This document shows, in pieces, positions 12,744-26,300 of a stretch of 64,000 bases of DNA. The notes beneath the pieces were generated by a model. It was not told the DNA's origin. It was given only the letters and a program-made list of their open reading frames with translations, and did not search any database. The first letter of the stretch is position 1, and each line of letters starts with the position of its first letter. A program made the position numbers and the translations under genes. Origin of the DNA: Rotaria sp. Silwood1 (lineage: Eukaryota; Rotifera; Eurotatoria; Philodinida; Philodinidae). The stretch is taken from NCBI GenBank assembly GCA_905250075.1, contig CAJNOP010000015.1:1113149-1177148 (forward strand). Reading direction: 5' to 3'.

Positions 12744-14641
12744 CTAAGTAAAAAGAATATACATGAACGAAAAGACATTATTTTATCTGCGGATTAGCAT
12801 CCTCTTTTTGTCTGTTTTTCAATAATGTTACTAGACTAATAGTTTTGCGCAAGACTAAAACATGATTTGACAAACCAAAAAACTCGACTGCTATACCTTG
12901 TAAAAACGAAAGCTTTCATATATCAAAATAATCAAAGTCAACATGCAATTAAGTGAGAAAATTTCATGGGAGCAGTGAGTACTCGAACTCAATTGATTTG
13001 TGCAATACCTTCACTATTTGGTGCATAAAGAAGGTATCCAATTAAGTTGCTATAATAGCGACTAGGATGGTTAAACGTTGAATCGTACGGGTCATATATA
13101 ATCTTAAAAGAAAAGAGTTTTTATGGAAGGCAAATTACATTTTCAAAGTCGTATTCAGTTGAAAATACTGACCATTAACATCAACAGCGATAGTAGATAA
13201 AGTATATTTAAAACTATAATTAGTTATTTTTGTAAACAGAACTAATGAGGGAAGGTCTCCAGCTGTCAAATCGCTTTGTGATCGAAGATACACTCAAATG
13301 ATGCACCTTGATGAACTATTAAGCTCCTCTACAAGGATTTCGTTTTCCAGGCCTCATGAACAGTGATGTACGATTATTACAATTCTTACTTTTGACATAC
13401 AATATGTACTAATTTATTCGGTATTTTGCCTGAACATGTCGCAAAAAGAGGATAACATGTAAAGTGAAAGAAACATTGTTAAGAAGAAACGTATTCAACT
13501 TCAACTCAAAATTGCGTCAAAGATTCAGTCACTCGACACATTTCTTCCATTGTCAGTGAAAAGTCATCGCTCGTCATCTATCTGATCGAATTCCTCTTGA
13601 TGATATGAACATGAATATCACAAAACTAAATAATATACTTAAATTAGAGTCATTTATTCTTAACTGATTATTCTCGCCTATCTTTACTGCTATGATTATA
13701 TATACGTGATTTAAAGCCGTATATCTTGATACACATCCAGATCTATTCAAAACTATCGTTGAAGTTTGCTTCTAATTTGATGGTTTAGAATGTCATATAC
13801 GTAATGGTTCCTCATGTTCATTCATGCGATGCAGATATTGTGGTTATGTATTATGTATTGGACACTTTTTCACAACTATCACTTTGACAGATTCCATGCT
13901 TCATTTCACTTTTCTAATTTCTGTTAATTCGAGTCTGATTCATAAAAGTGTTACTGAAAATCGATCATAGGATAAGAAGTTCGCGAATTCATATTTCTAG
14001 TGTCTATTACCTAATGTATCGATTAATGAGCTGACATGTCTATCAGCATGTCAACTATGAAATCAATGAGTGCTAAAAATATCAGACGAGTCAATGCTTA
14101 CATCTTTGAGCAAGAGCATATGTTGTTTTTTAATAGTCAATCGGTATTTCAAATAAAATCATATCTTCGATAAGAAGTATTGATTTATCTTCAAACTCTA
14201 GAACCTTAATCAATACTAAGGTAATTAGTATCGACACAAATTTGTGCTACATTGGAGCATGTTTAATCAAGATATCGAATAAATAAGTACAGTAGTACAG
14301 CAAAACTAATGGTGGTAATAATCATATATCTCCACTCAGAAGGCCTAAAAAACCGAAACCTTTGTAGGGTATTCAATAGCTCATTAAGATATATCGTTCC
14401 AGTACATACTCGATCAAAGAGCGGTTTGAGAGTTGAAGACGTTTCCTCATAAGAAGAATTCTGAAATATTTTAGTGTTTATAATTTCGGCACGGAATATT
14501 ATATTAATATTTTAAGCTTCAATATAAGAAAAGAAACAACTCTTAAACTTGTATATATATATATATTATAAACAAACGAAATAAAATCAATCTAACAAAC
14601 ACAACAAAAAAAAGACATCCACTCTTTTTATTTACACCTTT
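12744..14641. other. Spacer between the two esterase genes
   Basis: About 1.9 kb without a recognised gene. A frame at about 13010-13104 on the minus strand, bounded by a possible acceptor, does not match the esterase N-terminus. A TA run lies near 14555-14570, just past the 3' end of the intact esterase. Nothing else can be supported. Confidence 0.45.
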
Positions 14642-17338
14642 TCATATAATGAAAGTAGTTCTATTAATAACAAACTGAGCACAATCATGAATAATATCAA
14701 AAGCTTCATTAAAAGCCACTGGAAAATCAACAAATGTCATTGCACCATGAAATATACGATACTCTCTATAAACGATGTCTTTTACATTCAGTTTTTGTAA
14801 ACGTTCAAAATATAATTGAGCATCAGATAAAAGAACATCATATGTACAAGCACCGATGAATGTTGATGGACTATTATGTAAAATTTTATCATCTGCTAAT
14901 AATGGCGAAATATTTTCATTAAATAATTTCCAAGTATCTGGGTGAGATTTTTCAACTAAGTGATCGTTATTTGCAATTGGTAAATTAACTTTTGAATAAA
15001 AATAATTATAATCATCAGATGATAAATGTTGATTTTGGAAAAGTTCATTTTTAGCAAACGATGTATTCACATAGAAATTTGTTACTTGAGTAAGAATATC
15101 TTCACGAAGAAGTGATAAAATATTATAAGGTGAATTAGTTAAATAAGATGGTAAACGAAAATTAACAAGTTGAAGTAATGGATAAAGAAGAATAACACCA
15201 CGAATAATTGATTTTTGTTCATGACGTATTTGTCGTTCCACTACAACAGCTATATTACCTCCTACAGAAAAAAAAGTACACCCATACAATTCAAAATTAT
15301 GTTTATAAGGTTCGACCTACCTGCTGAATCACCACAGAGAAAAACTTGTTTAGGATCGATAGAAAATTCTTGATAATTATCCATTACATATCGTACTACT
15401 TTAACGCTATCTTCAATTGGTATTGGATAATGTACATTTGGTGTTAATCGATAACTAATAATATATGAATTAATATCTATGATTATTTCTTGTTACAATG
15501 CACTTACTTGACTGAAATAACTTTTGCACCACTATACATTGACATATGATAAGTCATAGTATCATGAGAATCTATTGAAATTAACCAACATGCTTTTTTC
15601 GAAAATTTCAGATCACCCTCCACCGTACAAAAAAAATGAAAATTGAGATAAATACACGAGACGGTAGCCTGGTGTCTAATCTTTCATCAACTAAATGCTT
15701 TTTCATTTGAGATCTCATTTTTCCAAAAACGTTTAGGTGGCTTCCGTCATTTCGTGAACAAGTTTTCGTATCTAATGTGCCGAAATGATTTTATTGTAGA
15801 TATCAATCAATGGGACGATAATATTATCAGTCTAATACAGTCAGAATAGGACAGTCGTCACTTTAGGCAAGAAGCACAGTATATGCCAAAGCTTGTTGAT
15901 GAAGACGATGGCATGCTCAAAGATTAAATCAGTATATCCTAACATAGTGGTTGAATCAACTAAATGAGGTATAACATGATCCTTGCCGCTGGTAATAGCA
16001 TACACTGTATATATTATTATTCAGAGAAAACAAGTTATATGTATCGAAGATGTATCCGACAATACAAATAAGTTTTTTTTCAGAATTTCGATATTAAATG
16101 AATCTGATAGATTGGTAGAATAACAGTTCTAACTATAACTATTTTCGGCATGATAAAATTTCACAGTGCGACTATCAAATACAAAAATTCTTATAATTTT
16201 GATTTATTCATATATTCGGCATTATTTTTTTAATTAATTCGTCAAACTCTTCTGACAATATACCATAAGATTATAATAGTCAGAGTTTGTGAGTTCCATA
16301 CTTTGGCCACTCATGAGACCACACTGAGAATTTATATTGCTTGAAAAATATTCTTGTTTCAGAAAAAGCGGGAAATCTTTTTTGCTTTTTTCTCTGTTTA
16401 TATGTTTTTGATTGCGTAACCGAGAATTCTCTATGCATCTTCATAATATGTATATATTTATTATTTTGTTTGAAAGAGCATGTCAAGATTCAGAGTATGA
16501 CAGAACCCGGTTTTTAATTACGCTTTGTTACTAGTATATAAGAGTACTATTACCATTTGAAAATTCATTTTTTTGAGATTTCGTGCTCTTTCAAACAAAA
16601 AATAAATCAACTATATAGAATAAGGACTAACTGAGAATTTTGGATTGCTAAATGAGCTATTTGTGACCTTGGTTTGTTGAATACTTCTCGCAAACGGCAT
16701 ATTACAGAGCTGAAAATTTCATGGACTTGTATGTACCTGACTCAATATCGGTTTTTGAGAGGAAGAGGTGGCGTTAATAATAACTTACAAATACTGCCAA
16801 AAAAGAATCCACCACCATGAAAAAATATAATCACTGGAGATAAGAATGTTTTTGACATATTGCTTGGCGTATAGATACGAACAAGAACATCTTCTATATA
16901 TTGATCATGGTACTATAGAGAAGAAAAAAATATTAAAAAATATCAAAATAACTCTATTTTATTACTTACCAATACTTGACCATGATCGAAAGAACGTATT
17001 TTGATTTGATCAAACGAATCAACAATAGTATTAAGTGTCTTATAATATGGAATACCAATTATTGATTCAAAAATTTGACTCTACAAAATAGAAAAAAAGA
17101 AAACATTGAAATCTCCAATGAATCGCTTCATATTACTTACAAAATCAAGGACGAAAGCAAAAGTACCTGTAATAATTTTATATTTTATTGGATGTATCAT
17201 TGAACCAGGAACACGAACAGGTATAATATAATGAGTAATGAAAAAAGCAAATATCACTGTGATTATGAAGAGGAATGATCTCAATGATGGGACACATGAT
17301 TTATTTTGATATGTCATTTGTAACAGAATATTTAACAA
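14642..17338 (-). CDS. Arylacetamide deacetylase-like membrane-anchored esterase (hormone-sensitive-lipase family)
   Basis: Six exons: 17338-17141, 17080-16970, 16912-16789, 15571-15508, 15454-15321 and 15261-14642. Introns are 60, 57, 1217, 53 and 59 nt and every phase agrees, giving 416 residues (AADAC proteins have about 400). A signal-anchor helix (SFLFIITVIFAFFITHYI) at about residues 27-44 implies a type II ER protein with a lumenal enzyme domain. HGGG (135-138) forms the oxyanion hole. The catalytic triad is Ser209 in GDSAG (207-211), Asp352 in CTYDVLLSD and His382 in IFHGA. VNYRLTP at the exon 4/5 join matches the family's VDYRLAP. Substrates are probably lipid or xenobiotic esters. 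A second ATG at codon 8 is an alternative start. The damaged copy 2 kb downstream shares its exon layout, so they arose by tandem duplication. Confidence 0.9.
15572..16788 (-). other. Long intron of the AADAC-like gene
   Basis: A 1217-nt intron (GTAAGT to TTTCAATAG) between the HGGG exon and the following 64-nt exon. The other introns of this gene are 53-60 nt. It has no recognisable coding or transposon sequence. A short open frame near 16280-16486 is not credible. Confidence 0.6.
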
Positions 17339-18552
17339 ACTTTCAATATATGGATGTTATTTATGTAGCTGTATAGAACAGAAGAACGCAAAAATGCAAA
17401 GGTGATATGATAAAATACAGAAATGTTGTATCATAAGATAATCACGCGAGAAGAAAAAAAGAAAAAAGTAACACTATAATAAACAGTAATTTTCTCAGGG
17501 AAAATGTCACGATAGTGTGTATCTAAATATATCGCGGAATATATATAATTATTATATTCTTGTGATTCACTGTTGTTTTTTAAATCAATCTGTCATATTA
17601 TTTTTTGAAGACTATACATGAATTTGAATAACACTATTTCATGCTGATATAGATCGAGATTCATTTTTCTAATGAATAATATTCATTTGTAAGTTAGATT
17701 TCTGAATGTTCTATGATCAATTTGATTTTCATCAAGCAATGCAAAACAAAAAGCAACTGAAAATTTTTATGTATCTTCATTTTTACTATTGTACATTTGT
17801 TTGTAGCAAGTGATAATTGCATAGAAATTCGTTAGTTGTACATCTAGTGATGAGAAAACTTTTAAAATTACAGTTGAAAACTGCTGAATTTCTTCCTTAT
17901 GATCGAGGTAATTCTCGATGACTCTATTATCATGTCATTCTCCCAAATACGTTGTATTTTATCTTCTTATTGTATATGTATATGTACTCTTGTTCAAGGC
18001 ATGGCGTGATCTTATGCGTTCATATACCCACAAACCTGTCTTTTTTTCTTTCGTTCTTTTCCCCTTGTTGGATCTGTACGTCATGACCTTTTTTTTTAAA
18101 TAAAACTATTATAACCAATGATAACATCTTTTGGTTTTGTTTTATGCTTTTATCACCATACTTCGTTTTCTTTTAAATATGTTACGTATAGCGAGAAAGT
18201 GCGAAATGCTCACCATCTTAAAGTATATTCTCCTTGAAAAATGAATAACGTTTAAAGCAAAAAAATTGTAAGAAAATAAGAAAGGTGACATTTTTTTTTC
18301 TACAATGTATGGTTTGAGCATAGCAAGTTTTCTCTCTTAATTATTTTGTTTGTATTTATATTCATGTATATGAATTTCAGGCAAAATTGGTTTCTTTTTG
18401 GCGCTTCTATCAAATTCAATTTTGACTAGGCAGAAATTCGTTCTCTGTTCGTAATTATTTTATATTATCTAACTATCAATTTCTTTCATTTTCATACACA
18501 AAGTTCATTAACTGTTAAATAGCTTTCGATATTTTCTTCTGCAATATCAACA

Positions 18553-18630
18553 ATGACATTACAACAATCAACTTGTTCTCATCCTATTGTCAATGATTTT
18601 GCACGTGAAACATTTTATAAAGTTGCTAAG
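18553..18630 (+). pseudogene. Coding-like fragment cut by an inverted-repeat element
   Basis: From an ATG at 18553, 26 codons read through to the edge of the inverted-repeat element at 18629 (MTLQQSTCSHPIVND, then FARETFYKVAK). Just beyond the element another stretch reads SLARETFDSFG, resembling FARETFYKVA. Codon choice looks protein-like. I do not recognise the family. It may be a gene remnant split by the element, or a duplicated exon. Confidence 0.3.
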
Positions 18631-18723
18631 GTTCTTCTTCAGAATACACACACCCTATGCACACATTGACTGGCACGACAACTAGTGTGAGTGAAGGGGT
18701 GTGTGTATTCTGAAGAAGTACCT
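18629..18723. mobile_element. 95-bp inverted-repeat miniature element
   Basis: Terminal inverted repeats of 27 bp with one mismatch: left 18629-18655 starts AGGTTCTTCTTCAGAATAC, and right 18697-18723 reverse-complemented starts AGGTACTTCTTCAGAATAC. Both continue ACACACCC. The interior is about 40 bp. It sits at the end of a coding-like fragment. No target-site duplication is clear. Confidence 0.55.
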
Positions 18724-18837
18724 CTCAACCAAATTTCATCGCTTGCTCGAGAAACATTCGATTCTTTTGGATAATTACCTTACGTCAATCCATTTTCATC
18801 AAAACAGGGTATACAGATACTAAAAATAAACAATTAT

Positions 18838-18990
18838 TTACTCACAATAAATTTTAACCGATAATCAATGTTCCCATGTCCTCATCGTCGAAAAAAAAAT
18901 GCAAATTCATTGTAAAAAAACAATGAATTTACTCATACATAAAATTTCACCAATGATCAATGTCCCCATGTTCCCATCATCAAAAAAATG
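18838..18990. repeat. Short diverged tandem duplication
   Basis: Two copies of about 63 bp, 18838-18901 and 18928-18990, share TTTACTCA, AAATTT, ATCAATGT, CCCATG and CATC followed by an A-run and ATG. The spacing is about 90 bp. No function is apparent. Confidence 0.5.
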
Positions 18991-21900
18991 ACTAATATAT
19001 TATCACATAAAAAAATACTAAGCGTCTTATGTCTTTCTCCTTGAGTAAACTAAAAAAAACTTTAAATTCTGAATAAACAAATACACTTATATCTTTATAA
19101 AAATTTTTTTTTTTCGAAAAATCAAAAATAGCAATTTTAATGTCAATTAGATTCCAAACTCACCTCCAACATCTATACTCAAACAAACTCAAAATGATTT
19201 TTTCATTTAATACTAAAGTAATTAAAAAAGGTGATGAACAATGCCGAAACGTCTATATCAATTTTTTCTTTAATCTCAGTTATGCAAAGAGCTAATTTTG
19301 ACTAGGCAAAATCATATCTAATATTTTCAAAAAAAAATTCTATCTTTAGTTCAATTCTGCCTGAATACCAAATTTGCTTGACACATATATATTAGTTCAA
19401 AACTTATATTAATACAATGCTTCATCTACGAATATTACCCACATAATAATATTAGGTAAAGACTGCTTTGTCTAGGAAAAATTGGAAAAGATTTAATACT
19501 AAATAATTTCATGTTTTGTTTTGTCACCTGTATTGATGTGTATAATATTGCGTTCTTTTTTTCTGTTTTATGTTTTTGTCTCCGATGTTTATTTATTGTT
19601 TTATTTATTGTTATTGACATGTTTTTCATACCTGTATTCGTGTGTTCCGTTTGCATAAGGAATAAAAGACGTAAAATCATTTCATAATTTCATAACATAT
19701 TTATTCTCAGATCGATGTGCACTTCGATTAATTATAACAAACTTTTCATTACAATTATTACAAAATTTGCATTCATATTGAGCAGAAGAAATTAATATTA
19801 GTGCATGTCAAAGATAGGCTCGATTTGAGTTTTTCAAAGTTTAAATCCAACCAAAAAAGAAAGTTTCTTTTCAGTTCCATTAGAGATAACTAAAACCAAT
19901 AATTTTTAATGGAACTCGCTGATCTTCTTCCAAATGAATGGCATTTAAACTTCTGATTCTACTCTAAAAAAAAAAAGAGACTCTGTGTATCAAAAGACGT
20001 TACCAAAATAAAAGGACATTCAAAGGAACAATATGTTTAATATAATAGAAGATCTCTTAAGTATTTAATTAAGAAATTGTAACCTTCATCAATATATTTA
20101 ATCAGAGATGTACCATGTTTTCAGGATTCTGATCTGACAACCAATGAAGACTACAGCGAAAATGATTTATGCATCTTTTGAATTCTAGAAAACCCTTTTA
20201 AGTGTTTCAAACTGTTCTAATGATTAGTATTTGAAAAAAAAAAGAAATCTAACAGAAAACTCTCTTAGAACAATTATCCTCTTGGATAAAGTAGAATATT
20301 AAGGATTGTGCGCTATTAGACGTAATGGAAGAAATATTCATCTTCTATTAACTTTGATGTAATTATAATATTAAATATATTGAATATTTTCATTGTTATG
20401 TATGACTTCTTTTTTGTTTACTTCTACTTTACTTATCGAAATATTGATCCAAACTACAACAATTTAGCTAGAAATCGAGCTAGCATTTTATACAACTTTT
20501 TGACATCAAATTAATTAAAATTCATCAAGAAAATATTCAAAATTCTCACTGGTATACAGCTACTGAAATTAGTAGATGATAAACATTGATATACAATTAC
20601 TAATAGCCACCACTTTTAGTATACTTATAGTGTATTGCCATTTGCAACAAACTAGAGCGAATAGCTTATTAATTTAATACTATGCTGTCAATAGAATGTG
20701 TGATTATTTTTTTCGTTCGACGTTGTTGGCTTGTAGGTCTACACATAGTATATGTCTATTAAATAGAAGATAGATTATTAAATTAATTTTCATATAGGTT
20801 TTAGAGTGGATGTAAAAACCTAGAACACTTAAACGCAACATCCACGCTTCCACCCACACTCACACATGACCGTCCAATAGTAAACCGTCTAGATACAATA
20901 CAAGAAAGTTAAAAAGATTTTAACACCTTGCATTGCAACTGAATTTTTAGTATATTGAAAGTTCTCATGCGTTCAAAGAAGACTTTAGCTTACGTCTAAA
21001 ACAGAATTGGTAAAAAATGATGTCCATACTATGATATTCGAAGGATTTCCTCATGGCTAATGATGCATCACCGTTGTATCATTTCATTTTTTTAGTTAGT
21101 TAGTTGGTTCATTTGAATTCAAATGACAATAGTTTTTATAAATGAGTATTTCGAATATTTTCAGAAATACCGACCAATAAAACGGTGATCGTTGATTCAA
21201 GTCATCGTCATCTACAGTGATATTCATTGAAGATTACTGAAGACTAGCGAATATCAATGAACGGTATTAGTGAGAACCCATCTACTCTCTGTTCTTGTGA
21301 ATCATTGTCATTTATGTTCTCAGTAATACATTGTCAGTCCTGGAGATATATCTTTTGGTACTCATTACTAGAGTTCGATAACTCCAGTTCGGTTTCCAAA
21401 ATATCGAATTATTGAAATTAAAGATGCCACTTATTTCAGTACTTAAACAAAACTTTATTAGGTATGTATACTAAGATCTTTAATGTCAAAAATGAAAAAA
21501 TAAAGATTTATCGATATAAATTTAGGAATTTTTGCATTTATCTGATGATTTAAGGTCACCTCCTTTCTGAATGTTAAAATCAAAATTTTTTCGATTTTTG
21601 GTATACATTCGTAGTGTTCTCTGTTGAACGCCATATAAATGATGACGGTTCGTTATTAGTTAGTACTGTAATTAAACCCAACTCTTGAAATCCCTAACAG
21701 GAAAAATCGCACTATGATCATTTGTTGGTTGCAGAATTCTTCCAATTATAATGGGTATTGATCATTCCACAGGTGCTAAAAGAATAAATCATGGGTCTTT
21801 AACACCGCTTTAGTCAGCCAGTTTTCGATCATTTTAGTTGGTGAAGAAAAACCGTGTTACATACAGAAAAATAACTTTTTCGTTGTTTTTGAGAACATTT

Positions 21901-22405
21901 GTGTAGAATCGTCTGTGTTTCTCTAGCATAGTATGTTCGATCAAGCTGGAAATCTGTTACAGGTACGAAACATTGTTTGAGGTGTCTATTTGTTTTTCGT
22001 TCTGAAAAATATTGCATCGTTGTTTTTGGCAGATTTTTATAAAAAAAAACATGTATTTTTGGAGGTACGCTCAATATTTTAGTTCTTTTATTAGAATGAA
22101 GGGATGTAAAAAGAAAGTAAAAAAGAGTAGGCTTCATAAATAGTATTTAAAATTTGTAAAAGAAAAATTTCAGCCTTATCAGACTTATTGCGACTGAGAA
22201 AGCGTCAATTATACATTATGAGTAAAGCTTTCCAGGAACGATGAATTGATACAGTTTTGAAATGCCCATGGGTATGCGAGTTATAGAAGTCATAAAATTA
22301 GTTTTTACATCTTAGAGTTTTTCCGTTTATTTATTTGAAAACCAAATATTCATTAAAAAATTATTGTCGCATCATTTTGACGACATCAAATTAAAAACAA
22401 AATGT

Positions 22406-23362
22406 CTAACAAGAAATTAATTGTTCGATCATATACTGTCGTACATTGTCAGTCATTAGCAAATCACTATGCATTCGATTATTATCATCAAACAAAATGT
22501 TACTCAATTGTTCTTCAAGATACCAACTGGAAAACATTGAGATGATTTTCTTTTCATCATTATATATTTCTTCAACGTAGAAAATATTTCGTTTTTGATT
22601 GGCACCAAGAAGATACTCAAAATATGTAGCATCGAGATGATTTTGACGAGCTGCTCGAGCACCGATAACTATCACTTTTATTGATGAATCGTGTCGATTG
22701 ATATTATGTTCATTCATCCAATTTTGAACGGCACGATGCATTGAATTTAAACTAGCAATAGCAGCTGCATCTAGCAGAACAAACAGGTCATTCAAGATAT
22801 CCCGAGTGTAGGCTGTTAGATGCCCTTGATTAACTGCCATTCTATTGTTTAGCTTTTGTCGAATGAGTATTTGCGATTCATGTATAATTCGAAGGGCTGA
22901 CTGACGTTCCGATCCGATTGAATCTGGTAGCTGAAGATTATTCAACTGTTTCCAGTATTGTTCGAGTGTATCATCAGACAAACTAGGCCATTTGTTGCAA
23001 AGAAGAAGAACGGTAATTGGAATATGTGCAATACTTTTTAATTGATGAAAAATCTGTGGTATTGTTTTGATTGTTGGATAACGAATTCCTCTGTGAATAA
23101 AAGTTAGAGAACTGCCATTTCTAATGAAGACTGTACCATTTTCAGTTGTTAAACGCCAAAGATCATCACGAGCTTGTATATAATGACGATGAAATTCTTT
23201 ATTTAGCTCTGTTAATGATGTAAATAGATTTTGAGGTGTTGTTGATTCTGTTGCTTCAGCTTGTTCAACCATAAAAAATGTACCAACGGCCATACAAGCA
23301 ACTATGGATTCGATCAAGAATAAGATATGAGAAAATTTTTTGAACATAAGTAGACCAAACAT
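22406..23362 (-). CDS. Intronless membrane-anchored or secreted protein of unknown function
   Basis: A single uninterrupted 318-residue frame. The N-terminus (about residues 11-33) is hydrophobic after MFKKF, a signal peptide or anchor, so the rest is probably lumenal or extracellular. The remainder is alpha-helical in character with few cysteines. Conspicuous stretches are HHYIQ-type polar helices, IPQIFHQLKSIAHIPITV (about 101-118), AYTRDILNDLF (about 184-194) and IKVIVIGARAARQNH (about 228-242). I recognise no named domain. The IPQIFHQLKSIAHIP stretch recalls uncharacterised bacterial proteins, which with the absence of introns would fit a gene acquired by horizontal transfer. That is only a recollection of pattern. 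Base composition looks slightly more GC-rich than the neighbouring genes. The length and clean frame make a real gene very likely. Confidence 0.75.
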   Translation of the reverse strand: MFGLLMFKKFSHILFLIESIVACMAVGTFFMVEQAEATESTTPQNLFTSLTELNKEFHRHYIQARDDLWRLTTENGTVFIRNGSSLTFIHRGIRYPTIKTIPQIFHQLKSIAHIPITVLLLCNKWPSLSDDTLEQYWKQLNNLQLPDSIGSERQSALRIIHESQILIRQKLNNRMAVNQGHLTAYTRDILNDLFVLLDAAAIASLNSMHRAVQNWMNEHNINRHDSSIKVIVIGARAARQNHLDATYFEYLLGANQKRNIFYVEEIYNDEKKIISMFSSWYLEEQLSNILFDDNNRMHSDLLMTDNVRQYMIEQLISC

Positions 23363-26300
23363 AATAAAATTATTTTCACTTTTGAAATGTGAATATATTG
23401 TTGTTTCGAAGGAGAAATAACGCTTTTATAGAAAGTGTGCATGTGGGTTGAAAAGTTCGCTCGAGAATTAAGAGATGATTGTTATTATTGGATGGGTATG
23501 AAAGTTGAAAAAAGAATAGTCATTATTGTGGTGTTGTCAGCATTATTTGCCTAATCTTGATGTTATGATTTATTCTCTTCAGTAATCCCTTTTCTCGTGA
23601 GAAACATATTCTTTAATCTCTATTAGCCATCTTGCTTACAAGTCTTCATTTTTCACATTATTGATGGTCGTAAATGCACTTCATTTGTACTATATCCAAC
23701 GTACCTGACGACATAGGTTTTCGAGATGTAAAAAAACCTAGTTTTGCTTGAGGCTATTGATATTAGATAGATATCAGTAAATAGTGGGAAAACTGTCTTA
23801 GTTGCGGCGTTAGGATCTGTTTTTCTGAGTTATTATTGTTTTAGAAGCTTTTCAACCAGCTGAAATTTCATAGATGCGCAATGGTGGTGAGTTTCACAGG
23901 AGAAAAGCTGATACCTTTTCGGAAGGTTTCCGTTTAAATGAACGAAAAATGTTACAATTATATTCGATTTTTTCAGCCTGAATCTGTTAATCGAGCTGTT
24001 CTATGTCTTAAAGTATTTGTGTTGCGTCAGATGAATGAAACATGAATCCAATGAAGTTTCGTTGTATTATGCTGATCTATAACGTTCAAGAAAATGTCGA
24101 TTATTTGATGGATTTAATACTACATGAAATAGACGTACCCTGTTGTTTTCTCTGTTCACATCTCGAGTGAAAGTTGTATTCAATGACAATATTTATATAT
24201 TGATCGAATAGAATCATCTTACTTATATTAACACAGCAACGCTTGCTTAAATAACTTTCGACATCGAAATTCTGGAAATGCAAGCATGTCAGACCTTCCA
24301 AGAATGTTGAGCTTCACTCATTATTTGTTTTTCAGACAAATGTTGATAATGACACTGACGAGAAAGCATCTCCAGGTATCAAATCGACGTTCGATTGAAA
24401 CAGTATACATTTGATGAGTGTTAATGAGTAATAGAAAAAGTCTAGCATGATTTTCTTTTTCAGGTCTTCGTTCTTGATTTATCGAAATTTTACTCTATTT
24501 TTCAACAAAAGCCGGTATTCCTCTCAAAACACGTATAGAATCAACTTTCGAAAATTTGACTTCAAACTTTGCAAGAACAAAGTTCTCAGTGAAACTAGTT
24601 CATTGTGCAAGTTTTACCTTTTCAATTATTTCCCTTCTAGCGTTGAACAAAACTTGGTTTTACAAATAAGAAAATTTCGAATATCCTAAATCTCTGGACA
24701 CGAGATACTAAATGCAGTCATTCCGCTGAAAATACAAATGATAGTAATATCTTGTAGTAATTGCTCGAATTTTTGCTTATTCACGATAGCAAATAGTCGA
24801 AATTCATATGATTGAACAAAGTTCTATGGAAGTTATGTATGCTATCAGAACATACAATCGAAAAGATACAAAAACTAAAAACGCATTGAACGACTTGCAT
24901 CCCATTTCGATCCGAGTGGTCTTCGAATACGGCCGAAATAAACTCGTTCATCACAATAAATATAATAGTATATCTCTACTTTTTATTAATGTCTTCTAAT
25001 ATTTACAATCTTAAGGACAAACTTAACTTGCCTTCACCGTGTCCAGTTAGGCATTCTAAAAATATTTTATTTGTCTAAATAAAAATGAGTTTTGTCGCGT
25101 TTTGCTTGCCAAGTGTTATTACTCATAAACAACCAACAAGAACATTATGTAACAGTGACTTAGCCTCGGTATGTCTTACTTTGAACGTACATCACTCTCT
25201 GTGGGCGATACATCACAATATGACGAAAGTGCACAAGCGGGTTGCTCACGGTCGCTCCCACCTGAAGAAAAAGTAAAAAAAGAGGCGAATGCAAATATAG
25301 ATATATCGTCAAGAACAAAAAATTGCGTTCGATCCTTTGATCCTGATATCTTTTTATACTCTATATGATCCCGTTATTATGATAGCAGAGGCTAGATTTA
25401 TTCAATTATCAAGCTGACATTAATAAATACTTGTTCACATCAAGAGGATACGTATCAAATGAAGAGAAACATTGGCATATCGATCATTGATCCACAATAA
25501 TCAAAGTTAATCAAGAAAGAATCAACCGTTTTGACAGAAGCAGAGGACAACATGAAACAAACAAGACACTTCAATCAAATCAGAGTAACTTTTGCACAAT
25601 ATCCAATTTTATTTTCAATCGTTACCGATTTCTCCTTTCAATCAACTAAGTCAATGAGAAATCCAAGATGGAGTTCTATTTCGATCTAAATCCTTCTGTC
25701 TACAATCAAAAGTATCGAGGGATCCAAAATATCATAGCAAACAAGATCATTAATCCTATAAATGTCAATCAAAATATATCTCTGCATCGACGTAGATTTT
25801 CTAAATTGGATTTTTAAAGCGAAATTACATGGGTGCTTACCACTATACCACAAACCAAAAATAAGCAGTGGTTAGACGAATTCATCAATAATTTCGGCAA
25901 GAATGTTATTTGCCTACGTTATCCTTTCGTATGATTACTTTCTTCATGTATGCAGTTATTATGTAGTTTATCATGTACTATGCAACACTACCCAAAGTAT
26001 TGATATAAATACTTGTACATAAATAGGCTTTATTTCAAAGTAAATATTGATGAGTGTTATTTGATTTCGTATTCAAACGAATAACATTAAACAAATAAAA
26101 TGATTTATTATCATTTATACTTCAATATATAATTGTTTGTGTAACATCACTCTGAATATACACTGTAGCCTTTTTTGTCTGAAATACAGGTTGAAATTTT
26201 GATGTTCTTTTTCTTTTTAGTATGTAATAAAAAATACTCATTATATATTATGGCTATGATCATATGAGTAGAGATTCAGGAGACAATCTTGCGCTCAACC

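Larger units (their letters stand above)
17339..22405. other. Five-kilobase gene-free stretch with small repeats
   Basis: AT-rich, with no gene I can name. It holds a coding-like 26-codon fragment interrupted by a 95-bp inverted-repeat element (18553-18723) and a short tandem duplication (18838-18990), listed separately. A 102-codon minus-strand frame near 21829-22137 has no family features and is not called. Confidence 0.45.

Noticed and set aside
13010-13104. Possible upstream exon of the damaged esterase
   Set aside because: Bounded by an AG and a GT, but the translation does not resemble the N-terminus of the intact paralogue.
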